The notes: generated by a model not told the origin, from the sequence alone. A stretch of 62,928 bases of DNA from Bacteroidota bacterium (GCA_008933835.1 WBUG01000002.1:1-62928), one strand, 5' to 3'; positions 34,507-44,356 are shown, numbered from the stretch's first letter. Numbers and translations: made by a program.

Positions 34507-35502
34507 ATGGCCGAGATCCTTTCCCAGCAGGAGATCGACAGTCTTCTGGCGGACATCAGCAGCGGTTCGCTGCCGGCGGCCGTTCCGGAGTCCTCGTCGT
34601 TCTCGCCGCGGCCGGACAAGGACGTGCTCACGTTCGATTTCCGCCTGCCGCACCGTCTGTCGAAGAACCAGCTCCGGACGCTCCAGACCATCCACGAGAC
34701 GTTCGCCGAGACGCTGAGCTCGTACCTCATCTCGCGTCTGCAGACGACCGTGAGCATCTCGCTCGCCTCCATCGACCAGCTCTTCTACTCGGAGTTCGTC
34801 CTCTCCATCGGCAGCCCGAGCAGTCTCTACATCTTCCGCATCGTCGAGTCCGATGCGCTGGGGGTGCTCGAACTGAACCCGCAGCTCGTCCTCTCCATCG
34901 TCTCGCGGATGCTCGGCGGACCGGTGGGGGAAGAGAAGAGCGCGCGGCTGCTCACGCAGATCGAACAGACCATCATCAAGGGGATCACGCAGCGCGCGCT
35001 GACCGACCTGCAGAAGGCCTGGAAGTCCGTCGGCGCGTTCACGTTCCAGATGGAGCGGTACGAGACCGAAGGGGAGTTCGTCCAGGTCGCCCCCTCCAGC
35101 GAGATCATCCTGCTCGTGTCGTTCGAGGTCTCCATCGGTGACCAAAAGTTCATGATGAACATCTGCTTCCCCACCTTCGCGCTCGAGGACGAACTGGCGA
35201 AGCTCAACACGCAGTCGGTGAACGCCATCTCGCTGACGCAGGCGCGCCGAGGGTGGAGCGATACGATGGCGAAGAAGATCGCGCAGACGGAGCTCACCGT
35301 CACCGCGCTGCTCGGCACCGCCAACCTCACGGTGAAGGAGCTCGCCTCCCTCGAGGTGGGAGACATCCTCCGCACCGGCATTCCGGTGGACGGCTCCGCC
35401 GGCGTCGACATCGGCGGCTCCACGCGCTTCTACGGAACGCCGGGCATCTCCAACGGCAAGGTCGCGGTCAAGATCGACCGGACGAACCACAACCTACACT
35501 GA
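34507..35502 (+). CDS. fliM: Flagellar motor switch protein FliM
   Basis: 331 residues. The N-terminal CheY-P-binding segment EILSQQEIDSLLADISSG is intact. The middle CheC-like domain (about 45-230) and the C-terminal SpoA domain (about 250-325, GTANLTVKELASLEVGDIL) follow. FliM sets rotation direction in the C-ring. It begins 2 bp after fliL. Confidence 0.97.
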   Translation: MAEILSQQEIDSLLADISSGSLPAAVPESSSFSPRPDKDVLTFDFRLPHRLSKNQLRTLQTIHETFAETLSSYLISRLQTTVSISLASIDQLFYSEFVLSIGSPSSLYIFRIVESDALGVLELNPQLVLSIVSRMLGGPVGEEKSARLLTQIEQTIIKGITQRALTDLQKAWKSVGAFTFQMERYETEGEFVQVAPSSEIILLVSFEVSIGDQKFMMNICFPTFALEDELAKLNTQSVNAISLTQARRGWSDTMAKKIAQTELTVTALLGTANLTVKELASLEVGDILRTGIPVDGSAGVDIGGSTRFYGTPGISNGKVAVKIDRTNHNLH

Positions 35503-35515
35503 AGGAAGAACGGGT

Positions 35516-35839
35516 ATGGACGCACAACAGACCATGGACCAGCGGACCGACGCGGCGGGGGAGAACGCCGGACGGGAGATGAAGATCGACCTGCTGTACG
35601 ACCTTTCGCTCCAGGTCTCCATCGAACTCGGCCGCACGAAGATGCTCATCAAGGACATCCTCGAACTGCAGCGCGGTTCCGTCATCGAGCTCGAGAAGCT
35701 CGCCAGCGAACCGGTGGACATCATCGTGAACGGCAAGAAGGTGGCCGAAGGGGAGGTGGTGGTGATCGAAAAGCACTTCGGCATCCGCATCACCTCGCTC
35801 ATCGAGTCGTCCGAACGCCTCAAAGGGATCGGAGGCTGA
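35516..35839 (+). CDS. fliN: Flagellar motor switch protein FliN
   Basis: 107 residues: a short polar N-terminus and one SpoA domain (LYDLSLQVSIELGRTKMLIK, LASEPVDIIVNGKKVAEGEV). It forms the base of the C-ring with FliM. No extra CheC/FliY phosphatase domain is present, in line with the separate CheZ-like gene. Confidence 0.96.
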   Translation: MDAQQTMDQRTDAAGENAGREMKIDLLYDLSLQVSIELGRTKMLIKDILELQRGSVIELEKLASEPVDIIVNGKKVAEGEVVVIEKHFGIRITSLIESSERLKGIGG

Positions 35840-35840
35840 C

Positions 35841-36233
35841 GTGGCGTCGCTCATCGGACAGATGCTCCTCTCTCTGACGGCCGTGCTGGCGGTGATGGCC
35901 CTCATCACCTACGCGGTGCGGCGCTCCATCGGCATCCCCTCCACGGGCCGTCATCCGGCGGTCCCCGTGGACGTGCTCGGCCAGCGCGCGCTCCATCCGA
36001 AACGGAGCGTGTACGTGCTCCGCGTCGGCGGCGCCGTCCTGGTCGTCGGGTCGAGCGAGAACGGCCTGCAGATGCTGACGGAGCTGAAGGACCCGGAGCT
36101 GCTCCGCGATCTGGAGATGCAGAAGGCCTCGGCGGACGAGCCGGACCGCATCGTACTCAACGCACGGTCCCTCATCGCCCGGCTCACCGGGAACGGGAAC
36201 CGGCAGCCGGTCGACGGCACCCGCGCGCGGTAG
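35841..36233 (+). CDS. fliO: Flagellar export component FliO
   Basis: 130 residues from a GTG start. One N-terminal membrane helix (about 7-27) is followed by a small soluble domain (LGQRALHPKRSVYVLRVGGA, then VVGSS) matching FliO, which helps assemble the FliP pore. Sequence is poorly conserved in the family, but position between fliN and fliP supports it. Confidence 0.85.
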   Translation: MASLIGQMLLSLTAVLAVMALITYAVRRSIGIPSTGRHPAVPVDVLGQRALHPKRSVYVLRVGGAVLVVGSSENGLQMLTELKDPELLRDLEMQKASADEPDRIVLNARSLIARLTGNGNRQPVDGTRAR

Positions 36234-36315
36234 GAGACCGCGCCGGACCGGAACACCCTCGCACCATCAATCCACACTCATCATCAACGCACGGACGCGG
36301 AATCGACATGACGGA

Positions 36316-37062
36316 ATGGCCAAGAAGATATTCATCGTCCTGCTCCTGCTCGCCGTAGGCTCGGAACTGCTCCCGGCACAGCCTCTGCCGGTGCCCAAGC
36401 TCAGCATCGAGGTCGGCAAGGCGACCAACCCGGACGACCTTTCGGTGACGCTGCAGATCCTCCTGCTGATGACGGTGCTGTCGCTCGCGCCGGCCATCCT
36501 CATCCTCACCACCGCCTTCACCCGCATCATCGTCGTGCTCCATTTCCTGAAACAGGCGATGGGAACGCCGCAGATGCCGCCGCCGCAGGTGCTCGTCGGC
36601 CTGGCGATGTTCCTCACCTTCTTCGTCATGGCGCCGGTGTGGGACCGGGTCAACGCGGACGCCCTGCAGCCGTACATGAACAACCGCCTCTCCGCCTCCG
36701 CCGCGTACGAGAAGGCTGCGGTGCCGCTCCGCGAGTTCATGTACAAACAGACGCGAGAAGAGGACCTCGCCCTTTTCATCCGCCTGAGCCGGATGGCCAA
36801 GCCGGAGAACCGCAACGATGTGCCGCTGCACGTCCTCATCCCCGCGTTCGCCATCAGCGAACTGCGCACCGGGTTCCAGATCGGGTTCGTCCTCTTCGTC
36901 CCGTTCCTTATCATCGACATGGTCGTGGCGAGCGTGCTCATGTCCATGGGGATGATGATGCTGCCGCCGAGCATGGTCTCGCTGCCGTTCAAGATCCTGC
37001 TCTTCATTCTCGTCGACGGATGGAACCTCGTCATCGCGTCGCTCATCGCCAGTTTCCATTGA
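36316..37062 (+). CDS. fliP: Flagellar export gate protein FliP
   Basis: 248 residues: a cleavable signal peptide (about 1-21) and several membrane helices, with the signatures SLAPAILILTTAFTRIIVVL and FRT-type ALRTGFQIGF-like segment ELRTGFQIGFVLFVPFLIID. FliP forms the core of the FliPQR export pore. An 82-bp gap, with no clear promoter or hairpin, separates it from fliO. Confidence 0.96.
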   Translation: MAKKIFIVLLLLAVGSELLPAQPLPVPKLSIEVGKATNPDDLSVTLQILLLMTVLSLAPAILILTTAFTRIIVVLHFLKQAMGTPQMPPPQVLVGLAMFLTFFVMAPVWDRVNADALQPYMNNRLSASAAYEKAAVPLREFMYKQTREEDLALFIRLSRMAKPENRNDVPLHVLIPAFAISELRTGFQIGFVLFVPFLIIDMVVASVLMSMGMMMLPPSMVSLPFKILLFILVDGWNLVIASLIASFH

Positions 37063-37069
37063 GGGGGTC

Positions 37070-37339
37070 ATGACCGAAGAGTTCGTCGTCCATCTCATCC
37101 GCGAAGCGTTCATCACCACTCTGCTGGTGGCCGCGCCGGTGCTGCTCCTGTCGCTCATCGTCGGGCTCATCATCTCCATCATCCAGGCCGCCACCTCCAT
37201 CCAGGAGGTGACCCTCACGTTCGTGCCGAAGCTCGTCATCATCGGCGTCGTCCTCGTCATCACCCTGCCGTGGATGATCGACGTGATGACGTCGTTCACG
37301 ACCGACCTCTTCGGCCAGATACCGAACCTCACGAAGTGA
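37070..37339 (+). CDS. fliQ: Flagellar export gate protein FliQ
   Basis: 89 residues, two membrane helices (about 15-38 and 52-75) around the conserved SIIQAATSIQEVTLTFVPKL. A standard FliQ export-gate subunit. Confidence 0.96.
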   Translation: MTEEFVVHLIREAFITTLLVAAPVLLLSLIVGLIISIIQAATSIQEVTLTFVPKLVIIGVVLVITLPWMIDVMTSFTTDLFGQIPNLTK

Positions 37340-37341
37340 CC

Positions 37342-38112
37342 ATGAGCGTCCCGGTCGACACCTTCGCTCTCTTCCTGCTGGTGCTGCTCCGGACCGGCGG
37401 CCTGTTCGTCTCGGCCCCGTTCTTCAGCAGCGCCGCCTTCCCGTGGCAGGGGAAGATGGGCATGGCGCTCTTCCTGTCGTTCATCCTGCTGCCGGGGACC
37501 TCGGGCCAGGTCCCGCCGGTCTCGGCGCTCTCGCTCCCCGAACTCGCGGTGCTGGCGGTGCAGGAGCTGATGACGGGGCTCACCATCGGCCTGGCCATGC
37601 AGGTCCTCTTCTCCGCGGTCCGGTTCGCGGGGGAGCTCATCAGTGTCGACATGGGCTTCTCGATGGCCACCATCTTCGATCCGGAGAACGGCACGCCGTT
37701 CCCCGTGCTGAGCGAACTGCTCTACCTCTTCACGCTCATGCTGTTCCTGACGGTCAACGGCCATCATTTCATGGTGGAGGCGGTCGCGATGAGCTACGGA
37801 GCGGTCCCCGCCGGATCGTGGCGCGTGGACGCCGCGGCGGCCTCGTCCGTGGCGGCGCTCACCGGCAAGGTGTTCGCCATCGCTGTGAAGATCGCGGCGC
37901 CCCTGCTGGTCTCGCTCTTCCTGGCGAACATCACGCTCGGCATCCTCAATAAGGTGATGCCGCAGATGAACATCTTCAGCGTGCTCTTTCCGCTGAAGAT
38001 CGGCATCGGTCTCATCGTGCTCGCGGCCACCGTTCCGGTGGTCGCCTTCGTGTTCAAAAAGGTCCTCTCATCGTTCGAGGGGTCCGTGGTCGATCTCCTG
38101 AGGACGTTCTGA
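37342..38112 (+). CDS. fliR: Flagellar export gate protein FliR
   Basis: 256 residues from the ATG at 37342, 2 bp after fliQ. It has multiple membrane helices and FliR signatures (RTGGLFVSAPFFSS, QELMTGLTIGLAMQVLFSAV, NGHHFMVEA). It shares one base with the flhB start. It completes the FliPQR channel. Confidence 0.96.
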   Translation: MSVPVDTFALFLLVLLRTGGLFVSAPFFSSAAFPWQGKMGMALFLSFILLPGTSGQVPPVSALSLPELAVLAVQELMTGLTIGLAMQVLFSAVRFAGELISVDMGFSMATIFDPENGTPFPVLSELLYLFTLMLFLTVNGHHFMVEAVAMSYGAVPAGSWRVDAAAASSVAALTGKVFAIAVKIAAPLLVSLFLANITLGILNKVMPQMNIFSVLFPLKIGIGLIVLAATVPVVAFVFKKVLSSFEGSVVDLLRTF

Positions 38113-39206
38113 TGGCCGACGAACAGCCCGATAAAGAGGAACGCAGCGAACCCGCGAGTCAGCGGAAGCTGGATGAGGCGCGGAAGAAGGGCTCCGTGGC
38201 GAAGAGCCACGACCTCAACTCCGCGGCGGTGTTGCTGCTGGGCTTCGGCGTGCTCACCGTGGCGGGAGGCATGATCGCCGAACGGCTCGGTGACGCCGTG
38301 CGGTACGTCTGCGTGAACGCGGCGACGGTGACGGTGGACCGCGGCTCCATCGGCGGACTGGCCGGCCGGGCCATGCTCTTCCTCGGTCTCACCCTCGGTC
38401 CCGTGCTCGCGGCCTTCATGGTCATCGGCTTCACCGCGAACGTCGCGCAGGTCGGGCTCAAGTTCTCCCCCGAAGCGCTGGCGCCGAAATGGGGGAGGCT
38501 CAACCCGTTCACCGGCATCAAGAAGGTGCTCATCTCCGCCCATTCGGCGGTCGAGCTCATCAAGGGATTGGTGAAGACCATCATCGTCGGGCTGGTCGCC
38601 TGGTCCGTGGTGGACGACCTCATCGGCGAGGCGGTGATGCTGGCGGACTCCGACGTACGCGACATCGCGCGGTTCCTCATCTCCGCCACCTCCGAAGTGG
38701 TGTTCAAGACCGGGCTCGCCTTCGCCGTCATCGCCGCGGCGGACTACGGCTACCAGAAGTACGAGTTCCTCCGGAACATGCGCATGACCAAGCAGGAAGT
38801 GAAGGACGAGTTCAAGAGCACGGAAGGGGACCCGCAGATCAAAGGGCGCGTCCGGACCATCCAGCGGCAGATCGCCTACAAGCGGATGATGACCGACGTG
38901 CCGAAGGCGAGCGTGGTGGTGACCAACCCCACCCACTTCGCCGTCGCGCTGCGCTACGAACCCGGTACGATGTCCGCGCCGAAGGTGGTCGCGAAGGGGG
39001 CGGACCTCATCGCGCTCCGCATCCGGGAGGTCGCCAGGCAGCACAACGTTCCCATCGTCGAAGACAAACCCCTCGCCCGCGCGCTCTACAAGGCGGCGGA
39101 CGTGGGGGACGACATCCCTGAGAAACTGTTCCAGGCGGTCGCCCAGATCCTGGCGTACATCTACCGCCTGCGGACGAAGAACAAACCGTATCGGGCATCG
39201 GCATGA
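38112..39206 (+). CDS. flhB: Flagellar export switch protein FlhB
   Basis: 364 residues. Four membrane helices in the N-terminal part (about 35-215) and a cytoplasmic domain with the self-cleavage site N272-P273-T274-H275, where autocleavage switches export from hook to filament substrates with FliK. The N-terminal PASQRKLDEARKKGSVAKS is typical. Confidence 0.97.
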   Translation: MADEQPDKEERSEPASQRKLDEARKKGSVAKSHDLNSAAVLLLGFGVLTVAGGMIAERLGDAVRYVCVNAATVTVDRGSIGGLAGRAMLFLGLTLGPVLAAFMVIGFTANVAQVGLKFSPEALAPKWGRLNPFTGIKKVLISAHSAVELIKGLVKTIIVGLVAWSVVDDLIGEAVMLADSDVRDIARFLISATSEVVFKTGLAFAVIAAADYGYQKYEFLRNMRMTKQEVKDEFKSTEGDPQIKGRVRTIQRQIAYKRMMTDVPKASVVVTNPTHFAVALRYEPGTMSAPKVVAKGADLIALRIREVARQHNVPIVEDKPLARALYKAADVGDDIPEKLFQAVAQILAYIYRLRTKNKPYRASA

Positions 39207-41305
39207 GCGCAGCACAACCGACGTTGGTCGGACAGATCTCCAACAACAGCGTCCTCCGCGCCCTCGGCCGGAACAGCGACGTCATCCTCGCCGCCTCGGT
39301 GCTGATGATCCTCGCCCTGATGATCATCCCGCTGCCGCCGGTGCTGCTGGACGTCTTCCTCGCCGCCAACATCGCCATCGCCATCCTCATCCTGATGGTG
39401 TCGATGTACATCACCCATCCGCTCGAGATATCGGTCTTCCCGGCGCTCCTGCTCGTGCTCACCATCTTCCGGCTGTCGCTCAACGTCGCCACCACACGGC
39501 TCATCCTGGGCGAGGGGTACGCCGGCGAGGTCATCGAGGCGTTCGGATCGTTCGTGGTGGAGGGGAACTACGTCGTCGGATTCATCATCTTCATCATCCT
39601 CGTCCTCATCCAGTTCATCGTCATCGTGAAGGGGGCCGGCCGCATCTCCGAAGTGGCCGCCCGGTTCACGCTGGACGCCCTGCCAGGCAAGCAGATGGCC
39701 ATCGACGCGGACATGAACGCGGGGCTCATCACCGAGACCGAAGCGCGCAACCGCCGGCTCCAGATCTCGCGCGAAGCGGAGTTCTACGGCGCCATGGACG
39801 GCGCCAGCAAGTTCGTCCGCGGCGACGCCATGGCCGGGCTCATCATCAACATCGTCAACATCATCGGCGGCTTCATCATCGGCATGGCGCAGCGCGATAT
39901 GTCGTTCTCCGACGCGCTCAAGAACTACACCATGCTCACCGTCGGCGACGGTCTGGTGACGCAGATCCCGGCCCTCATCATCGCCACCGCCGCGGGCATG
40001 GTCGTCACCCGCAGCGCGTCGGGCAACCAGCTGGACCAGGAGGTGCGCGGGCAGCTCTTCGGCAAACCGAAGGCCATCCTCATCGCCTCGGCCACCCTCG
40101 CCATCTTCGCCGTCGTCCCCGGTCTGCCCACCGTTCCGTTCCTCGTGCTCGCCCTCGCCGCCGGCGCCGTCGGCTACGTGTCGCTCCAGACCGAGAAGAA
40201 GGCCGCCGTCCGTCCCGCCGACGACAAGCCGAAGGAGACGAAGAAGGCCGAGGAGAACATCGAAGACTACCTGCAGGTGGACAATCTCGAGCTCGAGATC
40301 GGCTACGGGCTCATCTCGCTGGTCGACGAAGCGCAGGGGGGGGACCTGTTCGGGCGCATCACCAACCTCCGCAAGCAGCTCGCCATCGAGCTCGGCATCA
40401 TCATCCCCCCCATCCGCGTGCGCGACAACCTTCAGCTCGAACCGAACCAGTACGTCTTCAAGATCCGCGGCAACATCGTGGCGGGGAACTGGCTTATGGT
40501 GGACCGGTACCTGGCCATGAGTCCCAGCACGGTGGAGAAGGACATCGAAGGGACGAAGGTGAAGGAGCCCGCCTTCGGCATGCCGGCGGTCTGGATCAGC
40601 GAACAGCACCGCGTGGAGGCCGAGATGTACGGCTACACGGTGGTGGAGCCCGCGTCGGTACTCTCCACGCACCTGCAGGAGGTGCTGCGCGCCAACGCGG
40701 ACAAGATTCTCTCACGGCAGGACACGAAGAAGCTCGTGGAGAACCTCAAGAAGGAGTATCCGGCGGTCGTGGACGACATGAATCCGGAGCACCTGCCGAT
40801 GGGGACCATCCAGAAGGTGCTGCAGAACCTCCTCAAGGAAGGGATCCCCATCCGCGACCTCGTCACCATCCTCGAGGCGCTCATCGACTACGCGAAGGTG
40901 ACGAAGAACGTCGACGTGCTCACCGAGTACGTCCGCCATTCCCTCTCCGAGACCATCGCGCGCCTGTACGCCGACAACCGCGGCGTGGTGCACGCCATCG
41001 CGATGGACCCGATGCTCGAACAGACCATCACCGCGGCGCTGCAGGGGAACCGCGAGACGAGCGCGAGCCTCGGCCTGTCGCCGGAGGCCATCAACGGCAT
41101 CCACCGTTCGCTGCAGTCGTGCATCGAGGCGGCGGTGTCGGCGGGACGTCATCCCGCGGTACTGTGCGCCGCCACGGTGCGGCCGTACTTCTACCGCCTC
41201 ATCCATACCTCGTTCCCGACCGTCTCGGTCCTGTCGTTCACCGAACTGCCGCCGGAAACGGACATCGAATTCATCGCCAAACTGGAGGTCGACCATGAGA
41301 ATTAA
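39203..41305 (+). CDS. flhA: Flagellar export gate protein FlhA
   Basis: 700 residues. Eight predicted membrane helices in the first half, the FHIPEP-type loop (VVKGAGRISEVAARFTLDAL and PGKQMAIDADMNAGLI), then a soluble cytoplasmic domain (about 350-700) that docks chaperone-substrate complexes and forms the nonameric ring. It overlaps flhB by 4 bp and flhF by 11 bp. Confidence 0.97.
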   Translation: MSAAQPTLVGQISNNSVLRALGRNSDVILAASVLMILALMIIPLPPVLLDVFLAANIAIAILILMVSMYITHPLEISVFPALLLVLTIFRLSLNVATTRLILGEGYAGEVIEAFGSFVVEGNYVVGFIIFIILVLIQFIVIVKGAGRISEVAARFTLDALPGKQMAIDADMNAGLITETEARNRRLQISREAEFYGAMDGASKFVRGDAMAGLIINIVNIIGGFIIGMAQRDMSFSDALKNYTMLTVGDGLVTQIPALIIATAAGMVVTRSASGNQLDQEVRGQLFGKPKAILIASATLAIFAVVPGLPTVPFLVLALAAGAVGYVSLQTEKKAAVRPADDKPKETKKAEENIEDYLQVDNLELEIGYGLISLVDEAQGGDLFGRITNLRKQLAIELGIIIPPIRVRDNLQLEPNQYVFKIRGNIVAGNWLMVDRYLAMSPSTVEKDIEGTKVKEPAFGMPAVWISEQHRVEAEMYGYTVVEPASVLSTHLQEVLRANADKILSRQDTKKLVENLKKEYPAVVDDMNPEHLPMGTIQKVLQNLLKEGIPIRDLVTILEALIDYAKVTKNVDVLTEYVRHSLSETIARLYADNRGVVHAIAMDPMLEQTITAALQGNRETSASLGLSPEAINGIHRSLQSCIEAAVSAGRHPAVLCAATVRPYFYRLIHTSFPTVSVLSFTELPPETDIEFIAKLEVDHEN

Positions 41306-42536
41306 GAAGTTCACCGCGGGTTCCGTCAAGGAAGCCACCGAGCAGATGAAACAGGAGCTCGGACCGGAGGCCATCGTCCTCCACTCCCGGCGCCTCACGG
41401 GCGCGGCCGTGCTGAAATCGTTCGGACGCGACCAGTTCGAGATCACCGGTGCGGTGGACGACGTGACCGAACCTGCTCCCGTCTCCACATACTCGCGCCG
41501 CGACGTGCGCCGCACGTTCGAGGCGGCGATGACCGCGGCCGCACCCCCGATGCCGGCCCTGCCGGCCGCCGAACTGCCCGAACCGGAACAAGAAGCCGCG
41601 CCGGCCCCCCCGCGCCGCCGCGCATCGTCATCGCTCGCCGAAGTGTCGGACATGGTGCAGCTGAAGGCGGACATGGAGGAGATGAAGCAGACGATGCAAC
41701 AGCTCACGCATCAGCTCCGTCACAAGCACTTCGGCGACCTTCCCGAAGCCCTGAAGGAGGTCTACCTCGCGCTCCTGCAGCAGGACATCGAGGAGAAGTA
41801 CGCCGTCTCCATCACGAACACCGTCATGAAGAAGCTCCCGCCCCAGCAGCAGCGCAGCCGCACGGCGGTGGAGCAGCTCGTCGTGCAGACCATCGCCGGC
41901 GGCGTCACCATGGGCGCCGCTCCCGCGGCGAACCGGAAGCGGAAGGTGGTCGTGCTCGTCGGTCCCACCGGCGTCGGCAAGACCACCACCATCGCGAAGC
42001 TCGCCGCCGTCGAGAAGCTCGCCAACGGCCGGAGCGTGGGGCTCATCTCGTGCGACACGTACCGCATCGGCGCCATCGAACAGCTGAAGACCTTCGCGGT
42101 CATCGCCGACATCCCCATGCAGGTGGTCTACCGTGCGGCGGACATTCCCGGCGCCCTCAAGAAGTTCCAGAAGCACGACATCGTCTTCATCGACACCGTC
42201 GGCCGCGGCCAGAAGGCGAAGAAGGAGCTGCAGGAGCTCCGCAAGATGGTCGATGCGGCGAAAGCGGACGAGGTCCATCTCGTCCTGAGCGCCCAGACCA
42301 ATATGGCGACCCTCTCCGCCATCACGGATTCCTTCTCCATCATGTCCCCGACGCATCTCATCTTCTCGAAAATGGACGAGGCGGCTATATTTGGGCCGTT
42401 GTACAATATTGCACAGAAGACCCGGATTCCGGTCTCTTTCTTCACGACGGGACAGGCCGTTCCGGATGATATCAGCGTTTCCGATGGTATGACATTTGCT
42501 AGGATGGTATATCAAGGTACGTATGCCCATGCATGA
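41295..42536 (+). CDS. flhF: Flagellar placement GTPase FlhF
   Basis: 413 residues of the SRP-type GTPase family. A basic N-terminal domain (about 1-60), a Pro/Ala-rich linker (about 80-110), an N-type helical bundle, then the G domain with P-loop GPTGVGKT (223-230), SCDTYRIGAIEQLKTFA and DTVGRG. The DTAGR of the family is DTVGR here. FlhF directs flagellum position, usually polar, together with FlhG. Confidence 0.95.
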   Translation: MRIKKFTAGSVKEATEQMKQELGPEAIVLHSRRLTGAAVLKSFGRDQFEITGAVDDVTEPAPVSTYSRRDVRRTFEAAMTAAAPPMPALPAAELPEPEQEAAPAPPRRRASSSLAEVSDMVQLKADMEEMKQTMQQLTHQLRHKHFGDLPEALKEVYLALLQQDIEEKYAVSITNTVMKKLPPQQQRSRTAVEQLVVQTIAGGVTMGAAPAANRKRKVVVLVGPTGVGKTTTIAKLAAVEKLANGRSVGLISCDTYRIGAIEQLKTFAVIADIPMQVVYRAADIPGALKKFQKHDIVFIDTVGRGQKAKKELQELRKMVDAAKADEVHLVLSAQTNMATLSAITDSFSIMSPTHLIFSKMDEAAIFGPLYNIAQKTRIPVSFFTTGQAVPDDISVSDGMTFARMVYQGTYAHA

Positions 42537-43386
42537 ATGGCGACATAGTGAGGATCAGGCGGCGCGGCTGCGGGAGCGGGCGATGGCGCACAGCACCCCG
42601 TCGAGGGTCGCGCTGCCCCGCATCTGGGCGGTGACGAGCGGAAAGGGAGGGGCGGGAAAGAGCGTGGTGGCCCTGAACTTCGCCCTCACCCTCTGCGAGA
42701 TGGGGCGTACGGTGCTGCTGGTGGACGCCGATGAGAACCTGGGGAAACTGGACGTGATGGTGGGACAGTCGCCTGCGGTCCGCATTCCCGACGTGCTCAG
42801 CGGTTCCGCCGACCTCGACGCCGCGTACATCCGTCCCTTCACCGGTCTCGCCATCCTGGCGGGGAGTTCCGGTTCCCTGAACTATCCCGAGATCACGGAC
42901 ATGGAGCGTCTCCGCTTCATCGACCGCATCGCCTCGTCCGCGTCCGGATTCACCGACGTGGTGTACGACACCGGCGCCGGCATCGGCAGCAAGGTGGTCA
43001 TCTATGCGGCGGCGGCGGACGAGACCATCGTGGTCGTCAATCCGGAGCCGGTCTCGGTGCTCGACGCGTACGCGGTCATCAAGCTCATCTCGGCGAAGAA
43101 CACCGGCGTCGCGCTCAACATCGTGATGAACCGTTCCCTCGCGCCCGCCGAAAGCGACGACACGGCGGCGAAGCTCCAGAAGGCGGTGCGGCACTTCCTG
43201 TCGTCCGACGTCCGCTACCTGGGCCTCGTGCCGTACGACGAGAACGTCGGCCGCTCCGTCGTGCGTCAGTCGCCCCTCGTCCGCGCGTATCCGTCGTCGC
43301 CGGCGGCCGTCGCCATCCGCACCATCGCCCAGAAAGGTCTCCGCTCCTCCGTGAACTATCATCAACAGGAACTGGCCATCGTATGA
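42523..43386 (+). CDS. flhG: Flagellar number regulator FlhG (MinD-like ATPase)
   Basis: 287 residues from the ATG at 42523, with CAAGG 5-6 bp upstream, overlapping flhF by 14 bp; an ATG at 42529 is the alternative. The deviant Walker A SGKGGAGKS (39-47) is intact, as are LLVDADENLGKLDVM and VVNPEPVSVLDAYAVIKL. A short N-terminal DQAARLRE helix resembles the FlhF-activating motif. The C-terminal amphipathic tail seen in MinD is not obvious. FlhG limits flagellar number. Confidence 0.93.
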   Translation: MPMHEWRHSEDQAARLRERAMAHSTPSRVALPRIWAVTSGKGGAGKSVVALNFALTLCEMGRTVLLVDADENLGKLDVMVGQSPAVRIPDVLSGSADLDAAYIRPFTGLAILAGSSGSLNYPEITDMERLRFIDRIASSASGFTDVVYDTGAGIGSKVVIYAAAADETIVVVNPEPVSVLDAYAVIKLISAKNTGVALNIVMNRSLAPAESDDTAAKLQKAVRHFLSSDVRYLGLVPYDENVGRSVVRQSPLVRAYPSSPAAVAIRTIAQKGLRSSVNYHQQELAIV

Positions 43387-43595
43387 ACAAGATCATCTTC
43401 CAGATCGGCATCCTCGCCTTCTGCGTCGCGGCGGTCGCGTACGCTTCGCTCGGCTACGACGCCGTCGACATCGTCGCCCGCTCCTTCATCGTGTTCATCG
43501 CCGCCATCGTGGTGGTGGTCGCGGTCATCGTCGGCACGTCGCTGCTGACCACGAAACAGAAGCACGGGACCGAAGGGTCCGGAGAGACCGCGTAA
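43383..43595 (+). CDS. Small two-helix membrane protein between flhG and fliA
   Basis: 70 residues, start overlapping the flhG stop by 4 bp. Two membrane helices (about 4-24 and 33-55) with a short loop and a polar C-terminus. No family recognised. Its coupled position between flhG and fliA suggests a role in flagellar regulation or assembly, for example anchoring, but nothing in the sequence shows it. Confidence 0.7.
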   Translation: MNKIIFQIGILAFCVAAVAYASLGYDAVDIVARSFIVFIAAIVVVVAVIVGTSLLTTKQKHGTEGSGETA

Positions 43596-43614
43596 GGACT
43601 GAGGGAAGGACGCC

Positions 43615-44346
43615 ATGAACGCAGCGTATGCCCATATCCCCGCGACGCCGAAACTGTCGCCCCAGGCCCTGAAGGACCTCGTGCAGTCGTACTACGGCCT
43701 GGTGCGGGTCATCGCCAACGCCATCATCGCGCGGAACACGCACCGCTCCGCGCTCACGCCGGACGACATCGTGCAGTTCGGCGTGCTCGGTCTGCTCGAC
43801 GCGGTCGAGCGGTTCGACGCCCGCAAGGGAGTGAAGTTCGAGACCTTCGCCGGATACCGCATCAAGGGGGCCATTCTGGACGGACTGCGCTCCGCGGACA
43901 TGATGCCGCGCTCGTACCGCCGGAAGGAACGCGAAGAGGCCGCGAAGCCGTACGACCCGGACATGACGAACCCGGTCCGCATCACCAGTCAGCGCTTGAA
44001 GATGTCCGTGCAGGACTACCATCAGTTCTTCCATGACGTGGGGGAGACCGCCATGACACATGCCGTCTATTCCGAACTCTCCGAAGGGGTCCTCGAAGCC
44101 CTGCCGGACGACGAGGCCAACAATCCGTTCGAGGTCGTGAGCACGCAGCAGATGAAGGAGCTCCTGGTCGAGGCGATCCAGCGTCTGCCCGAACGCGAAC
44201 GGCTGGTCATCCTGCTCTACTACTACGAAGGGCTCACCTTCCGCGAGATCGGCAAGGTGCTTCACATCAGCGAATCGCGGGCGTTCCAGATCCACGCCTC
44301 GGCGATCTCGGTGCTGCAGACGGCCATGGTGGAAACCGCGGAGTGA
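43615..44346 (+). CDS. fliA: Flagellar sigma factor sigma-28 (FliA)
   Basis: 243 residues. Region 2 (DDIVQFGVLGLLDAVERFDA, ETFAGYRIKGAILDGLRSAD), region 3 and region 4 (LPERERLVILLYYYEGLTF, IGKVLHISESRAFQIH) are all present; no region 1.1. It would transcribe late genes such as flagellin, which lie outside this window. Its gene is inside the sigma-54-driven operon, giving a two-step hierarchy. The anti-sigma FlgM is not found here. Confidence 0.96.
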   Translation: MNAAYAHIPATPKLSPQALKDLVQSYYGLVRVIANAIIARNTHRSALTPDDIVQFGVLGLLDAVERFDARKGVKFETFAGYRIKGAILDGLRSADMMPRSYRRKEREEAAKPYDPDMTNPVRITSQRLKMSVQDYHQFFHDVGETAMTHAVYSELSEGVLEALPDDEANNPFEVVSTQQMKELLVEAIQRLPERERLVILLYYYEGLTFREIGKVLHISESRAFQIHASAISVLQTAMVETAE

Positions 44347-44356
44347 CGCGAACGCG

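Noticed and set aside
42398-42416. ACAATATTGCAC near the end of flhF as a further operator
   Set aside because: Half-sites do not match and no sigma-54 promoter follows.
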